DNA from: JAJYVT01 sp027339205
GTDB taxonomy: Bacteria > Actinomycetota > Acidimicrobiia > Acidimicrobiales > RAAP-2
Direction: 5' to 3'
Length of the DNA: 64,000 bases
Assembly (NCBI GenBank): GCA_027339205.1
Contig: DAHWOV010000098.1
Coordinates: 34,394-98,393 of the forward strand
This document shows, in pieces, positions 16,714 to 25,502 of this stretch; position 1 is the stretch's first letter; every line of letters starts with the position of its first letter. The translations under genes and the position numbers were made by a program. The notes beneath the pieces are model-generated. The model was not told the origin of the DNA and did no database searches. It saw nothing but the letters and a program-made list of their open reading frames with translations.

Positions 16714-17291
16714 GACGATCTCCTCGAGTTGGGCGCGCACCCGCAGGGCGCGGGATCTGGCTGGGAGGGCACGGGCGCCAGCCGGTCCGGACGTGCGGCG
16801 CGCGGGCCATCTGGGCAGCTCTCGGCAGCTTGCTGACCTCCCCTTTCCCTTTTCTTGTCCTCGGTGCACTTTGCGGCGTCAAAAGAACGACCCAACCTGC
16901 CAAGGAGGTCACGATGGTCGTCACCGACTCCGATACCCAGATCCTGAGAACCTTCTCATGCTACCAAATCGCAACCTTGTTGCACCGCGAACCGGCACCC
17001 CTGATCCGCGCGGAGCGGTCGCCGACGCGCCGGCCGACCTGGCGCCACTTCGCCACCCACGGAGATCTGACCGTTGGGCCGCCGGGGCTCGACCGAGCCC
17101 GAGGATGCCGCCGAGCTCGATGTCGCCGATCCCGAGCTGGCCGGCGAAGCAGAACCCGAGGGTGTCGACGCCGGGCAAGACGCGCATCGCGTTCACGACG
17201 AGAGCCGGACCGACCGTGGTCTGGGGAGGGCGGTGCCGGGGCCGTGAGGGCGTGTTGGCGGCGGGCGGTGGCGTCGTCGACGTCTCTAGTC
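16714..17291. pseudogene. relic-like region between TetR gene and cydC
   Basis: These 578 bp hold two suggestive but incomplete signals. On the plus strand AAGGAGG (16902-16908) stands 5 nt before ATG 16914, opening a frame MVVTDSDTQILRTFSCYQ with good codon bias for about 55 codons. The frame then degenerates and runs on antisense through cydC without a stop. On the minus strand a segment around 17090-17210 reads NAMRVLPGVDTLGF..GQLGIGDIELGG with almost all codons ending in G or C, but has no proper start. Both look like fragments of former genes joined by deletion. I recognise neither product. Confidence 0.3.
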
Positions 17292-19094
17292 CTAGTCCGA
17301 AGTGACGCGACCCCTGCCACCCGATGCTGCGCCACCCGGCGCCACCGTGCCTGCGATCCCCCCGAGCGTCTCCTCGGTCTCTCCATCGCCCATCGTCGGC
17401 CCGGGCGCGGTGTGACCGTCCGCCATGACGACCACGCGGTCCACGCGCTCGAGGTCCTCCGCCCGGTGGGTGACGAGCACCACGCTGGTCCCGCGAGCCG
17501 CCGCGTCATCGACGATGCCGGCGACGAGCCGCGCACCGTGCTCCGGGTCCAAACCCGCGGTCGGCTCGTCGAGCACGAGGATCGGTGCGTCGGCGAGCAG
17601 GGCCCTTGCAAGCGCGATCCGGCGCCGCTGGCCGCCCGAGACCTTGGCGCCCTCCTCCCCGACATGGGTGCGAAGGCCCTCGGGAAGGCCCGCGACCCAC
17701 TCCGCGAGCTGAGCTCGCTCCAGGGCGGCGGCGACCTCCTCGTCGTTGGCGGTTGGCCGCCCGAGCGTGACATTCTGGCGGATCGTGCCGGCGAAGACGT
17801 GCGCGTCCTGGTCGACCAGCGCGATCGCACGTCGCACGTCTCGCTGACGGAGCGCGTCGAGGGCCACGCCCCCGAGGGCGGCCGTCCCCTCCTGCAGCGG
17901 CCAGAAGCGCAACATCGCGTGAACAAGGCTGCTCTTGCCCGCACCGCTCGCGCCCACCAGACCTACGCGTGTGCCGGGTCCGACGTGGAAGTCCATGCCG
18001 TCGAGCGCCCAGGGGAGCTCCGGGCCGTAGCGAAGACGCGCGCCGCGAAGGTCCACCTCGGGGCAGCCGTCGGGAAGCCTCGCAGGATCCTCGGGGTCGG
18101 TGACGGGGATCGGGACGGACGCGAGGTCGAGGACCCTGCGGCCTGCAGCCACGACGTCAGCAGCGCGGACCGCGGCGGTGGCAACCGCAGGGACGGTCTC
18201 GAACGCTCCGACTGCTGCCAGCGGGAGCACGGCGAGCATGACTGCCCCCATCTCGTGCGCGCGCACGGCGGAGACGCCGAGCGCGAGAACGGCCGTCACC
18301 GCGGCGCCCAGGCACACGGTCACGATCGCGCCCGACGCGCCTGCCGCCCACGCCCGCCTTCTCGCGATCGAGGTGAGCTCCCGGTCGGTCGTCTCGAGCT
18401 CGGCGAGCGCAGCGTGCTCGCGGCCGAATGCGAGCAGCTCCGGTGCGGCGCGCAGCAGGTCGATGACCTCCGCCGCGAGGCGTCCGCGCAGCTCGGCCTC
18501 GCGGCCCCGTGCCGTGCCGGTCGCGACCGCCGCCGCCGGGGCGGCGACGATCGCCACCACGAGCGACGCAGCCAGTGCGCCGCCGGCTGCAGGGAGAACG
18601 ACCGCCACGAGGATGACGGCCACCGTCGCGGCGGCGACGGTCACGGCGACGGGGAGAAGGCAGCGAAGGTACAGGTCCTGGAGGGTGTCGACGTCGTCGG
18701 TGAGGCGCGCGAGCAGGTCTCCGCTCCGCCAGCCCCGCAGCCCGGCCGGCGCGAGCGGCTCCAGCCGGTCGTAGAGCCACACCCGCCAGCGTCCGAGCGA
18801 GCGGAAGGCCGCATCGTGCGCGACGAGGCGCTCGCCGTAACGGAGGGGACCGCGCAGGAAGGCGAGCACCTCCACGGACGCGAGGATGCCGGCGATCGCG
18901 CCGAGCCCCGGGCGGAACGCCGCCCTGTCGACGACGTAACCGGAACCGGCGAGAAGTCCGACGGTCGCGAGGGCACCGAGCGCCCCGAGCAGTCCCGCGA
19001 GCGCGAGCTTGCGCCACGGCGGCGCGCCGATGCGCAGGAGGGTCCGGATCACCGTGCCTGCCGAGCCGGGATCCGTGCGGACCGGCTCGCTCAT
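17292..19094 (-). CDS. cydC: thiol reductant ABC exporter subunit CydC
   Basis: A 600-residue half ABC exporter: a six-helix membrane domain (about 20-310) fused to an ATPase. Walker A GASGAGKSS is at 381-389, then the signature VSGGQ and Walker B ILVLDEP. With CydD it forms the heterodimer that exports glutathione or cysteine and binds haem, needed for cytochrome bd and periplasmic redox balance. The start overlaps the cydD stop by 4 nt. No cydAB genes flank the pair here. The C-terminus ends in a Gly-rich tail. Confidence 0.9.
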   Translation of the reverse strand: MSEPVRTDPGSAGTVIRTLLRIGAPPWRKLALAGLLGALGALATVGLLAGSGYVVDRAAFRPGLGAIAGILASVEVLAFLRGPLRYGERLVAHDAAFRSLGRWRVWLYDRLEPLAPAGLRGWRSGDLLARLTDDVDTLQDLYLRCLLPVAVTVAAATVAVILVAVVLPAAGGALAASLVVAIVAAPAAAVATGTARGREAELRGRLAAEVIDLLRAAPELLAFGREHAALAELETTDRELTSIARRRAWAAGASGAIVTVCLGAAVTAVLALGVSAVRAHEMGAVMLAVLPLAAVGAFETVPAVATAAVRAADVVAAGRRVLDLASVPIPVTDPEDPARLPDGCPEVDLRGARLRYGPELPWALDGMDFHVGPGTRVGLVGASGAGKSSLVHAMLRFWPLQEGTAALGGVALDALRQRDVRRAIALVDQDAHVFAGTIRQNVTLGRPTANDEEVAAALERAQLAEWVAGLPEGLRTHVGEEGAKVSGGQRRRIALARALLADAPILVLDEPTAGLDPEHGARLVAGIVDDAAARGTSVVLVTHRAEDLERVDRVVVMADGHTAPGPTMGDGETEETLGGIAGTVAPGGAASGGRGRVTSD

Positions 19095-20923
19095 GGGCCG
19101 GGCGCTTCCCCCGTACCGTCGAACGCCTCGCGTCGCGAAGGCAGCACGACAATCCGATCAAGGCGCGCAACGAGCTCGGGTCGGTGTGCGGCGACGAGCA
19201 CCGTGCGGGACTCGAGCCACGGGCCGAGGGTGTCGCGCAATGCGGCTTCGGCATGCGCGTCGAGGTGCGCGACGGGCTCGTCGAGGAGGACGATGGGCGC
19301 GTCCCGGATCACCGCACGGCCAAGCGCGAGGCGCTGGCGTTCACCCGCGCTCAGCGAGACGGGGCCTTCGCCCAGTTCCGTCTCGAGTCCGCCGGGGAGC
19401 CCGCTCACGGTGTGCGAGAGGCCGACCATCTCGATCGCTCGGGCGAGGGAGGCCTCGCTTGCGAAAGGATCGGCGATCCGCAAGTTGTCGGCGATCGAGC
19501 CGTGCAGGAGATGGGGTCGCTGCGGCACCCATGCGAGCATGCGCCGCCACGTCGGATCGTCGACGGTGGCGAGGTCATGGCCGCCGACGACCACCCGTCC
19601 CGCGACCGGGCGCACGAAGCCGAGGAACAGGGCGATCGCGGTGGACTTGCCTGAGCCGGAGGGGCCGACGAGCGCGACATGCTCGCCTTGGGCGAGGTCG
19701 ATCGAGAATCCGCGCAGAGCCGGGGTGCCGCGCCCGGCGAACATGACCTCGACGTTCTCCGCGCGCAGGGCCGCGCCCCCGGCGTGACGGGTGCCGGGCG
19801 CACGCGGCTGCTCCGGCTCGGCGGCTCGAGCGCCAAGTCCCCTGTCGTGGCGGTCGTGGCCGTCGAAGGCATCGTGGCCGTCGTCGTCGAGCTGTGTGCG
19901 GGGCTGTCCCCCGCGAAGCTCGTCGTCGAACGATACGGTGTCCGTGTCGAGTACCGAGAGGATGCGGTCCGCAGCCGCTTGCCCCTCTGCGCTCGCATGG
20001 AACTCGGCGGCGGCACGGCGGAGCGGCAAGAAGACCTCCGGAGAGACGAGGAGCACGGCGAGCGCGGTGTAGAGGGTGACGTGCCCGCCGAGGAGGCGCA
20101 GACCGAGGACCATGGCAACGAGCCCGGTGCCGATGCCAGCGATGAACTCGAGCGCGAGTGCCGACAGGAAGGCGACGCGCAGCGTGCCGAGGGTCGTCTG
20201 GCGCAGCCCCTCGGTCGCCTCAGCGACCTCGCGGCGACCCTGCGCCTCGCGGCCGAATGCGCGAAGGGTCGGCAGCCCCTGCAGGAGGTCCAAGAAGCGT
20301 GCCGAGAGCGAGGAGAGCCGCCGCCACTGGCGGCGGGTGCGTGCCGCGGACTCGCGGCCGAAGTACACCATCGCCACGGGGACCAGCGCGACGAGGCCGA
20401 GGAGGATGAGCGCGGAGGGCCAGTCCTCGCTGGCGACCCATGCGAGGATCCCTATCGGGGCGAGCGCGGCCAAGACGGCTTGGGGCAGGTAGCGACCGAA
20501 GTAGGCCGTGAGCGCGTTCGTGCCGCGGGTCGCGGCGAGCGAGAGCTCGCCGGCTCGCTCACCGCTCAGCCAGACCGGACCGAGGGTGAGCGCGTGGCGG
20601 AGCAACTGACGCCGCAGCGTCGACGTGACGGTCGCCCCCGTCGCCTGCGCGGCCGCCTCACCTGCCCAGCCGAAGAGCGCACGCGCGACGAAGGCGGCGA
20701 AGAGTCCCGCGAGGCGCGCGGCGACGCCTCCGAGGGTGGCCCCGTGCAGGACGACCGCCGAGACCACTGACGCGAGCAGCACGGCCTGTGCGACGACGCA
20801 GACGGTGGACGCGACGCCGAAGCTCACCGCGCTGAAGAGGTACCGCCGCGTCGCGGACACCCTGGCAGCAAGGCGACGGTCGATCAGGCCACCGCGGCGC
20901 CGTTGTACGGCAGTGGTGGACAT
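19091..20923 (-). CDS. cydD: thiol reductant ABC exporter subunit CydD
   Basis: A 610-residue membrane-ATPase half transporter and partner of CydC. The membrane domain covers about residues 25-320. The ATPase has GPSGSGKST, signature LSAGERQ and VLLDEP. Between the domains (about 345-385) is an insert rich in Asp, His and Arg (DDDGHDAFDGHDRHDRG) that is not typical of CydD and might bind metal. The order cydD-cydC with a 4-nt overlap is standard. Transcription starts about 80 bp from the end of the anti-sigma-like gene, same strand. Confidence 0.9.
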   Translation of the reverse strand: MSTTAVQRRRGGLIDRRLAARVSATRRYLFSAVSFGVASTVCVVAQAVLLASVVSAVVLHGATLGGVAARLAGLFAAFVARALFGWAGEAAAQATGATVTSTLRRQLLRHALTLGPVWLSGERAGELSLAATRGTNALTAYFGRYLPQAVLAALAPIGILAWVASEDWPSALILLGLVALVPVAMVYFGRESAARTRRQWRRLSSLSARFLDLLQGLPTLRAFGREAQGRREVAEATEGLRQTTLGTLRVAFLSALALEFIAGIGTGLVAMVLGLRLLGGHVTLYTALAVLLVSPEVFLPLRRAAAEFHASAEGQAAADRILSVLDTDTVSFDDELRGGQPRTQLDDDGHDAFDGHDRHDRGLGARAAEPEQPRAPGTRHAGGAALRAENVEVMFAGRGTPALRGFSIDLAQGEHVALVGPSGSGKSTAIALFLGFVRPVAGRVVVGGHDLATVDDPTWRRMLAWVPQRPHLLHGSIADNLRIADPFASEASLARAIEMVGLSHTVSGLPGGLETELGEGPVSLSAGERQRLALGRAVIRDAPIVLLDEPVAHLDAHAEAALRDTLGPWLESRTVLVAAHRPELVARLDRIVVLPSRREAFDGTGEAPGP

Positions 20924-21006
20924 GGCGCGGCCAAACTACTGCCATCACGTCCACCACCGACAGGCGGGGTCGTAGAGCTCGATGACGCCGCGCGCCGACA
21001 GGTGCC

Positions 21007-21888
21007 TCAGGCGCCGGGGTGCCCTGTCGCCGCGGGGTGCGCTGTCATCCTGACGGCTGGTGGCATGTGGCTTGTCGCCGACGGATGTGTCGTCGCCGAC
21101 GGATGTGTCGTCGCCGACGGATGTGTCGTTGCCGACGGATGTGTCGTTGCCGACGGATGCGACGATGGCGGCGTACCGGAGACCGCAGCTGTCTCGGTCC
21201 CTGGTCTTGTCGTGGACACGATTGTCTGGCACTTGGCGGCGGTGCCCGACGGTGTCGCCGTGCCCAGCGCCGATACGAGCGCCTTGAAGGCCGTCGATGT
21301 GAGCGCCTTCGATGCCGATCCCGACCCTGTGCGGTAGATCGCGAGGAATGCCGTGCACAGCCCGAACGTCGCGTGGCCTCTTGTCATGCCGGTGGCAGGG
21401 CCGGCAGGAGTTGTCTTGGCGGCCGCAGAGCCGCTCTGGACGTTGTTCGGGGAGGCCGTCCCCCCTCCCGCCCGTGTGCCGGACTTCGGCTGTGAGGAGC
21501 TCGAGAATTGCACCACCGCGTGCGAGCTGGGCGACTTGTGGGAGGCGAGGTCCACGCCGACGGCGGCTGCTGCCGTCGCGAAGCCCAGCGCGCCGACGAC
21601 GGCCGCGGTCGCGACCTTGAACGGCAAGAGCTTTTTGCGCATGGGGATCTCCTTGGTCAGAGGGCGAGTTGCCCGTGCGACGGCGGCAACCTTGCGCACC
21701 ACCTCGTCCTCGAGGCAGAGCTCGCCAGGAAGGGCCGGAGCGTGAGCAGCCTGCACCAGCCGGGCTACCTGCGAGTAGCCAGGGGGCGCGTCAGCCGGGT
21801 CGATCCTTCCAGCGAGCAAACGCTCCGCGGTGCCGTCGTCGATGGGCCATCTGTGCATCTCGTCTTGGAGATCGCGCTCGGGTGTCAT
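21007..21888 (-). CDS. anti-sigma-like membrane protein, cognate of ECF sigma factor
   Basis: A 293-residue protein whose ATG overlaps the sigma-factor stop (ATGA). An acidic N-terminal cytoplasmic region (1-80; AERLLAGRIDPADAPPGY) resembles the short partners found next to ECF sigma genes in this group. It lacks the usual zinc HxxxCxxC motif. One membrane segment follows (about 90-112), then a Ser/Thr/Gly-rich external region that ends in five HPSATT-type repeats. A strong internal start, ATG 21642 with AAGGAG 6 nt upstream, would give a separate 211-residue signal-peptide-like product MRKKLLPFK. It probably holds the sigma factor at the membrane. Confidence 0.75.
   Translation of the reverse strand: MTPERDLQDEMHRWPIDDGTAERLLAGRIDPADAPPGYSQVARLVQAAHAPALPGELCLEDEVVRKVAAVARATRPLTKEIPMRKKLLPFKVATAAVVGALGFATAAAAVGVDLASHKSPSSHAVVQFSSSSQPKSGTRAGGGTASPNNVQSGSAAAKTTPAGPATGMTRGHATFGLCTAFLAIYRTGSGSASKALTSTAFKALVSALGTATPSGTAAKCQTIVSTTRPGTETAAVSGTPPSSHPSATTHPSATTHPSATTHPSATTHPSATSHMPPAVRMTAHPAATGHPGA
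21071..21160. repeat. 18-bp tandem repeat, 5 copies
   Basis: Five near-identical 18-bp units (GTCGTCGCCGACGGATGT on the plus strand) encode repeated HPSATT hexapeptides near the C-terminus of the anti-sigma-like protein. The two copies toward the upstream end of the gene share a C-to-T change, showing stepwise duplication. Confidence 0.92.
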
Positions 21889-22442
21889 CGCGTTACACCC
21901 TCGAGAGAGAATTTGCCAGCGAGTCTGCGAAGTGCCCGATGCTGGAGAACCCGGACGGTTCCTGGTCGCTTGCCCATGGCGGCGGCGACCTCCTCGACCG
22001 TGAGCCCCCCAAGGACTCGGAGCAGCACTACTTGCGCCTGGTCAGGCGAGAGCGCAGCAGCGAGCGCCCGCGCCGCTGCCGCCGCGTCGGACGCGTCGAG
22101 CGCCTGCCGCTCGGTCTCGGAGGCGTCGAGGACCGCGTCGAAGACCTCCTGGGGGGCCGGCTGCGCGGGATGTCTGGCGGCGTCGCGCCAGTGCTGGACG
22201 ACCTTGCGGTGCGCGATCGTGAAGAGCCACGCCCGGAATGCCCGCTCGTCCCCCTCGAACGATCGGAGGCCCCGCGCGGCCGCGAGCCATGCCTCGGAGG
22301 CCAGATCCTCGGCTTCGGAAGGTGCGTGCGCGAAGAAGTAGCGCAAGAGGTTTGCGTTGAGATCCCGGTACAAGAGCGCGAACGCCTGCTCCTCCCCGGC
22401 ACGGGCGGCATCGAGCACCTCGGAGAACCTCTCCCCCAACAT
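21885..22442 (-). CDS. RNA polymerase ECF-type sigma factor
   Basis: A 185-residue group 4 sigma factor. Region 2 spans about 15-85 (FALLYRDLNANLLRYF, AEDLASEAWLAAARG, FRAWLFTIAHRKVVQHWR). Region 4 spans about 125-178 (LSPDQAQVVLLRVLGGLTVEEVAAAMGKRPGTVRVLQHRAL), with its helix-turn-helix. It is translationally coupled to the downstream anti-sigma-like gene. The promoter it recognises is not deducible here; self-regulation is usual in such pairs. rnpB lies 79 bp upstream on the same strand. Confidence 0.92.
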   Translation of the reverse strand: MLGERFSEVLDAARAGEEQAFALLYRDLNANLLRYFFAHAPSEAEDLASEAWLAAARGLRSFEGDERAFRAWLFTIAHRKVVQHWRDAARHPAQPAPQEVFDAVLDASETERQALDASDAAAAARALAAALSPDQAQVVLLRVLGGLTVEEVAAAMGKRPGTVRVLQHRALRRLAGKFSLEGVTR

Positions 22443-22521
22443 CCCGCACCATCATGACCGGCGGAGCGCACGAAGTGAAGCCCGACGCCGCACGCGCGCT
22501 GTCGCCCACCTCCCTGGCGAA

Positions 22522-22901
22522 GACGATGAGCCGGCCTGTAGGCGGGATTCTGTCGAGCCTCGAAGAGGCTCGGGTGACCATCCATCTTCGCGGCCTACCT
22601 GGGGACTGCCCCGTTCGGGGCGGACGGGCCGCCCGTGTCCCACGCTTGGCCTTGCTCCGGGTGGGGTTTACCGAGCCGGCCCGGTCACCCGGGCCGCTGG
22701 TGCGCTCTTGCCGCACCGTTTCACCCTTGCCTGTGCGGGCTTCGGCCCGCCATCGGCGGTCTGTTCTCTGTGGCACTTTCCTGCGGGTCGCCCCGACTGG
22801 CCGTTAGCCAGCACCCTGCCCTGCGGAGTCCCGACCTTCCTCGATCCGGTGTCGTGCAGCCGGCACGACTCGGACCGCGGCCACCCGGCCGGCTCATCGT
22901 C
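22522..22901 (-). ncRNA. rnpB: RNase P RNA (class A)
   Basis: Read on the minus strand, the sequence shows the bacterial RNase P core: GAGGAAGGTCGGGACTCC, AGGGCAGGGTGCTGGCTAAC, ACAGACCGCC, AGGGTGAAACGGTG, GGTAAACCCCACCCGGAGCA, and near the 3' end GATGGATGGTCACCC and ACAGAATCCCGCC. The ends pair perfectly as helix P1: GACGATGAGCCGGCC at the 5' end with its complement at 22522-22536. The length of about 380 nt is normal. CAGAAT about 10 nt before the 5' end may be its -10 box. It lies between xseA (divergent) and the ECF sigma gene. Confidence 0.97.
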
Positions 22902-23008
22902 GAGCCCATTCTGCCAGCCCGTGGACGGGGTCGGCACGTCTGTGTGCGAGGACGCTTGCGGGGCCTTCGCACCTGGCTCGCTGCCGAGGGCGCGCGCACC
23001 CCGTCGCT

Positions 23009-24427
23009 ATGGTGGGCGCCGTGGCGCACGGTCGTGAAGAGCTGCTCGCCAGCGAGCATGCCGATGCCCTCTCCATCGCCGACCTCTACGACGAGGTCCA
23101 AGGCGCGCTCGAGCGTGCGTTCCCCCGACGACGAGCATTCTGGGTCCGCGGAGAGATCCAGCAGGTCTCGGCGCAGCAGGCGGCACGCGGCCACTGCTAC
23201 ATCGACCTCGTCGACCCGGAGTCTTCGAGGGATCGCCAGGCTCCGGTCCTCAAGGTGAAGTGCTGGCAGTCGACGTGGGGACCGATGCGGGCGACGCTCG
23301 CCCGCGCAGGGGTCGAGCTGCAGCCGGGGATGGTGGTCTTCCTGCGCGGGACGATCGACTTCTACCGGCCCAAGGCCGAGATCGGCTTCATCCTCGGCGA
23401 GATCGACGTCACCGCGCTGCTCGGGCGCTTGGCCGCAAAGCGCGCAGCGCTGCTGCGTGCCCTCGAAGCGGAGGGGCTTCTCACCCGGAACCGCTCATGC
23501 CCGGTCCCCGACGTGCCGCTGCGCATCGGCCTCGTCGGGAGCCCTGGCACCGAGGGCTACCGGGACTTCCTGGGCCAGCTGGCGGGCTCGGGGTTCGCCT
23601 TCCGTGTGCAGGTGGCGCCGGCGGCGGTCCAGGGAGCCACCGCACCTCGAGCGATCAGCGCCGCGGTTCACAGGCTCTCAGCGCTGGGACCGGGAGCACT
23701 CGACGTCATCGTCGTCGCGCGCGGCGGGGGCTCCAAAGCGGACCTCGCGGCGTTCGATGCTGAGCCTGTCGCGCGGGCTGTCGCCACGTCGTCGGTCCCC
23801 GTGTGGACGGGTATCGGCCACACGGGCGACGAGTCCGTCGCCGACGTGGTCGCGAACCGAGCGTGCATCACCCCGACCGAGTGTGGCAGGGAGCTGGTCC
23901 GCCTCGTCGAGAAGTGGTGGGAGGCGGCAGTCGAGTCGGCATCGTTGCTGCGCCGCAGCGCGACGGCCGTTCTCGTGTCGTCGCAGCGCCAGCACGACGG
24001 GGCGCGCGAGCGGCTCTGCGCGATGGCGCGCCACCTCGTCGACCGCCAACGCGAGCACACCCTGCGCCGTGGAGGGGTGATCCGGCGTTGCGCGCCGCAG
24101 GTGCTCGAGGACGCTTGGAGCTCGGTCCTCCTGCGCGGCGCGCGCGTCGCCCCCTTGGCGCAGGCGAGGCTCGAGCACGCCGAGGACCGGCTCGCCTCCT
24201 GGCGCAGGCTGGTCGCGGCCTACGACGTGGAGCGCCAGCTCGAGCGTGGCTACACGCTCACCTTGGACGAGGACGGCCGGATCGTGCGCCACGCCGGAGA
24301 GGTCGGACCCGGGCAGCGCCTGGTGACCCGGTTCACCGACGGGAACGTCCGGTCGGTGGCGCAGGCGGTGGACGGTCGAGCCGCCCGTCACGATCGAGAA
24401 CAGGTGCACGAGCCCGCGGAGGCGTGA
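23009..24427 (+). CDS. xseA: exodeoxyribonuclease VII large subunit
   Basis: The catalytic subunit of the ATP-independent single-strand exonuclease, 472 residues. An N-terminal OB-fold (about 20-115; FWVRGEIQQVS, GHCYIDL, VKCWQS) precedes the catalytic region: IGLVGSPGTEGYRDFL, VIVVARGGGSKADLAAFD and WTGIGHTGDESVADVVA near residue 270. A coiled-coil C-terminal arm follows. ATG 23009 or GTG 23021 could be the start. The stop overlaps the start of xseB by one base. Confidence 0.94.
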   Translation: MVGAVAHGREELLASEHADALSIADLYDEVQGALERAFPRRRAFWVRGEIQQVSAQQAARGHCYIDLVDPESSRDRQAPVLKVKCWQSTWGPMRATLARAGVELQPGMVVFLRGTIDFYRPKAEIGFILGEIDVTALLGRLAAKRAALLRALEAEGLLTRNRSCPVPDVPLRIGLVGSPGTEGYRDFLGQLAGSGFAFRVQVAPAAVQGATAPRAISAAVHRLSALGPGALDVIVVARGGGSKADLAAFDAEPVARAVATSSVPVWTGIGHTGDESVADVVANRACITPTECGRELVRLVEKWWEAAVESASLLRRSATAVLVSSQRQHDGARERLCAMARHLVDRQREHTLRRGGVIRRCAPQVLEDAWSSVLLRGARVAPLAQARLEHAEDRLASWRRLVAAYDVERQLERGYTLTLDEDGRIVRHAGEVGPGQRLVTRFTDGNVRSVAQAVDGRAARHDREQVHEPAEA

Positions 24428-24774
24428 TGGCAGGGTCCATGGACGAGCGGGTGGCCGGCGGAGCTGATCGGCCGGTCGAGGAGATGAGCTACACCGAGGC
24501 GAGCGCGGAGCTCGACGAGATCGTCGGCTTCTTCGAGGGCCGGGAGGTCGACGTCGATCAGCTGGTGGGACGCCTGGTCCGGGCGACCGCGATCATCGAG
24601 GAGCTCGACAGGCGACTGCGCCGGACCCAGATGCAGGTGGACCAGCTCGTTCCCCGGCTCTCCGCCGTGCTCGAGGAGGCGGCCGGCGACGACGAGCGCC
24701 CGGCCCGCGACGACGAGCGCCCGGCCCGCGACGAACGTGGACACGCCGGCGATGAGCCGCCTGGGTTGTTCTGA
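24427..24774 (+). CDS. xseB: exodeoxyribonuclease VII small subunit with repeated charged tail
   Basis: The 115-residue partner of XseA, with the short helical hairpin MSYTEASAELDEIVGFFEG / VDVDQLVGRLVRATAIIEELDRRL (about 19-65). The family is usually about 70-85 residues. The excess is a charged C-terminus containing two DDERPAR units encoded by 21-bp direct repeats at 24688-24729. It starts within the xseA stop (TGATG) and its stop overlaps the next gene's ATG in the same way. Confidence 0.88.
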   Translation: MAGSMDERVAGGADRPVEEMSYTEASAELDEIVGFFEGREVDVDQLVGRLVRATAIIEELDRRLRRTQMQVDQLVPRLSAVLEEAAGDDERPARDDERPARDERGHAGDEPPGLF

Positions 24775-25502
24775 TGCCCGTGCCGGCGGCCTCCGAGCGT
24801 CTCTACTTCCGCCAGCTCTTGTCTGGTCGCGACTTCGCATGCGACGACCCCGTCGCCCGCCAGATGGTGAACTACGTCTACGCGATCGGAGATCGGAAGT
24901 CCTCCGAGGTGCTCCTCGTCGACCCCGCCTACCGCGTAGGTGAGCTTCTCGACCTCGTCGAGACCGACGGGATGCGGGTGGTCGGGGTGCTGGCCACCCA
25001 CTATCACTTCGACCATGTCGGCGGCTCGGCCATGGGGTACGACGTGGAGGGCGTCGCCGCACTGCTCGAGCGCGTGCAGGTGCCCGTGCACGTCCAGCGG
25101 GCGGAGCTCCCCTGGGTCGTCCGCGCGACCGGACTGGCCGAGCGCGACCTGACGCCGCACGACAGCGGCGACGTCGTCTCTGTCGGGGAGGTCGCCGTCG
25201 AGCTCGTCCACACCCCCGGCCACACGCCGGGGAGCCAGTGCTTCTACGTCGAGGGCAGGCTCGTGTCCGGCGACACGCTGTTCCTCCAGGGCTGCGGGAG
25301 GACGGACCTTCCGGGCGGAGACCCCGAGGCGCTCTACGAGTCCCTCACGCAGCGGCTCGCGAAGGTCCCCGACGACACGCTCGTGTACCCCGGCCACCGG
25401 TACTCGGAGCAACCGTTCGCCGGGATGGGGGAGACCCGCCGCACGAACGTCGTCTATCGTCCCCGCTCAGCGCAGGAGTGGCTCGCGGTGTTCGGGCGAT
25501 GA
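24774..25502 (+). CDS. MBL-fold metallohydrolase (glyoxalase II-like)
   Basis: A 242-residue zinc hydrolase. The signature THYHFDH is at 75-81, followed by HTPGHTPGS, SGDTLF and YPGHRYSEQ, which supply the remaining ligands of a di-metal centre as in glyoxalase II / persulfide dioxygenase-like enzymes. It lacks the longer C-terminal domain of true glyoxalase II, so thioester or persulfide hydrolysis is only a guess. It is coupled to xseB (1-nt overlap) and to the following reductase (4-nt overlap). Confidence 0.88.
   Translation: MPVPAASERLYFRQLLSGRDFACDDPVARQMVNYVYAIGDRKSSEVLLVDPAYRVGELLDLVETDGMRVVGVLATHYHFDHVGGSAMGYDVEGVAALLERVQVPVHVQRAELPWVVRATGLAERDLTPHDSGDVVSVGEVAVELVHTPGHTPGSQCFYVEGRLVSGDTLFLQGCGRTDLPGGDPEALYESLTQRLAKVPDDTLVYPGHRYSEQPFAGMGETRRTNVVYRPRSAQEWLAVFGR

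Noticed and set aside
21071..21160. Possible CRISPR-like array
   Set aside because: The 18-bp units are contiguous with no spacers and encode a hexapeptide repeat in frame, so this is a coding tandem repeat.
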